From: Sulfurospirillum sp. UBA1314
GTDB lineage: Bacteria > Campylobacterota > Campylobacteria > Campylobacterales > Sulfurospirillaceae
Direction of reading: 5' to 3'
DNA: 5,644 nucleotides
Assembly: GCA_002307095.1 (NCBI GenBank)
Contig: DBTO01000262.1
Span: 1-5,644, forward strand
Below the pieces are notes generated by a model. It worked only from the letters and a program-made list of their open reading frames with translations. It was not told the DNA's origin and did not search any database. Both the position numbers and the translations under genes were made by a program. Every line of letters starts with the position of its first letter. The first letter of the stretch is position 1. This document shows, in pieces, positions 5,544 to 5,644 of the stretch.

Positions 5544-5644
5544 CTTTTTAAGAGGACACACCTTTTCTACGGGAAATGTTAACCTTGCTTGATTGGGGAT
5601 CATCAGTACAAATCCTAATAAAGAGACAATTACAAGATTCATCA
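5541..5644 (-). CDS. Probable 3' end of a minus-strand gene (runs off the window)
   Basis: On the minus strand a frame is open from the right edge to a TAA at 5543-5541. The last 33 residues would read MNLVIVSLLGFVLMIPNQ followed by ARLTFPVEKVCPLKK. The first half is strongly hydrophobic and could be a last membrane helix or, if the methionine at 5642-5640 is the start, a signal or anchor of a very small protein; which applies cannot be decided because the window ends there. The stop codon overlaps the terminator-like hairpin, which in this direction has a GGC/GCC stem followed by six T's, as expected at the end of a gene. A plus-strand frame beginning ATG 5576 and a second minus-strand frame are also open across this short stretch, so the call rests on hydrophobic pattern and terminator position. 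No family is recognised. Confidence 0.45.
   Translation of the reverse strand, partial: MNLVIVSLLGFVLMIPNQARLTFPVEKVCPLKK

Noticed and set aside
5576..5644. Plus-strand start at ATG 5576 (MLTLLDWGSS...)
   Set aside because: No properly spaced ribosome site precedes it, while the minus-strand alternative ends neatly in a terminator. It cannot be excluded without more sequence.

Overview
The window looks like an ordinary chromosomal segment of a low-to-moderate GC Gram-negative bacterium, most likely a member of the Campylobacterota (Epsilonproteobacteria). A Sulfurospirillum-like organism is my best guess. The reasons are the AT-rich intergenic DNA, promoters with a recognisable -10 box but no TTGACA -35, a grpE-dnaK pair without dnaJ behind it, and the general look of the proteins. 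The genus is an impression from sequence style, not a search result.

Layout, left to right. (1) The 3' part of grpE runs in from the left edge. It is followed after 21 bases by a complete dnaK, and the two look like the distal part of a heat-shock operon whose promoter and first genes lie upstream of the window. (2) A perfect 10-bp inverted repeat just after dnaK sits between dnaK (+) and the convergent ppk2 (-), and it probably stops transcription from both sides. (3) ppk2 (-) encodes a polyphosphate kinase 2 family enzyme and starts at a GTG. (4) A 113-bp divergent intergenic region carries candidate promoters for ppk2 and for dsbD. (5) dsbD (+) encodes a full-length three-domain transmembrane thiol-disulfide reductase with all six expected redox cysteines. 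(6) A 96-residue protein of unknown function starts on the base after the dsbD stop codon and is almost certainly translated with it. (7) A bidirectional terminator-like hairpin follows, and then the probable last codons of a minus-strand gene that runs off the right edge.

Functionally, the genes deal with protein quality and energy stress: GrpE/DnaK for cytoplasmic folding, PPK2 for polyphosphate-nucleotide exchange, and DsbD for moving reducing power to the periplasm. Apart from grpE-dnaK and dsbD-orf96 they are separate transcription units, so any joint role is inference.

I see no mobile element, CRISPR array, RNA gene or clear new multi-gene system. The most unusual signals are a palindrome, TTACATGTAA, that occurs three times exactly in 5.6 kb, with two copies bracketing ppk2, and the unknown small protein coupled to dsbD.
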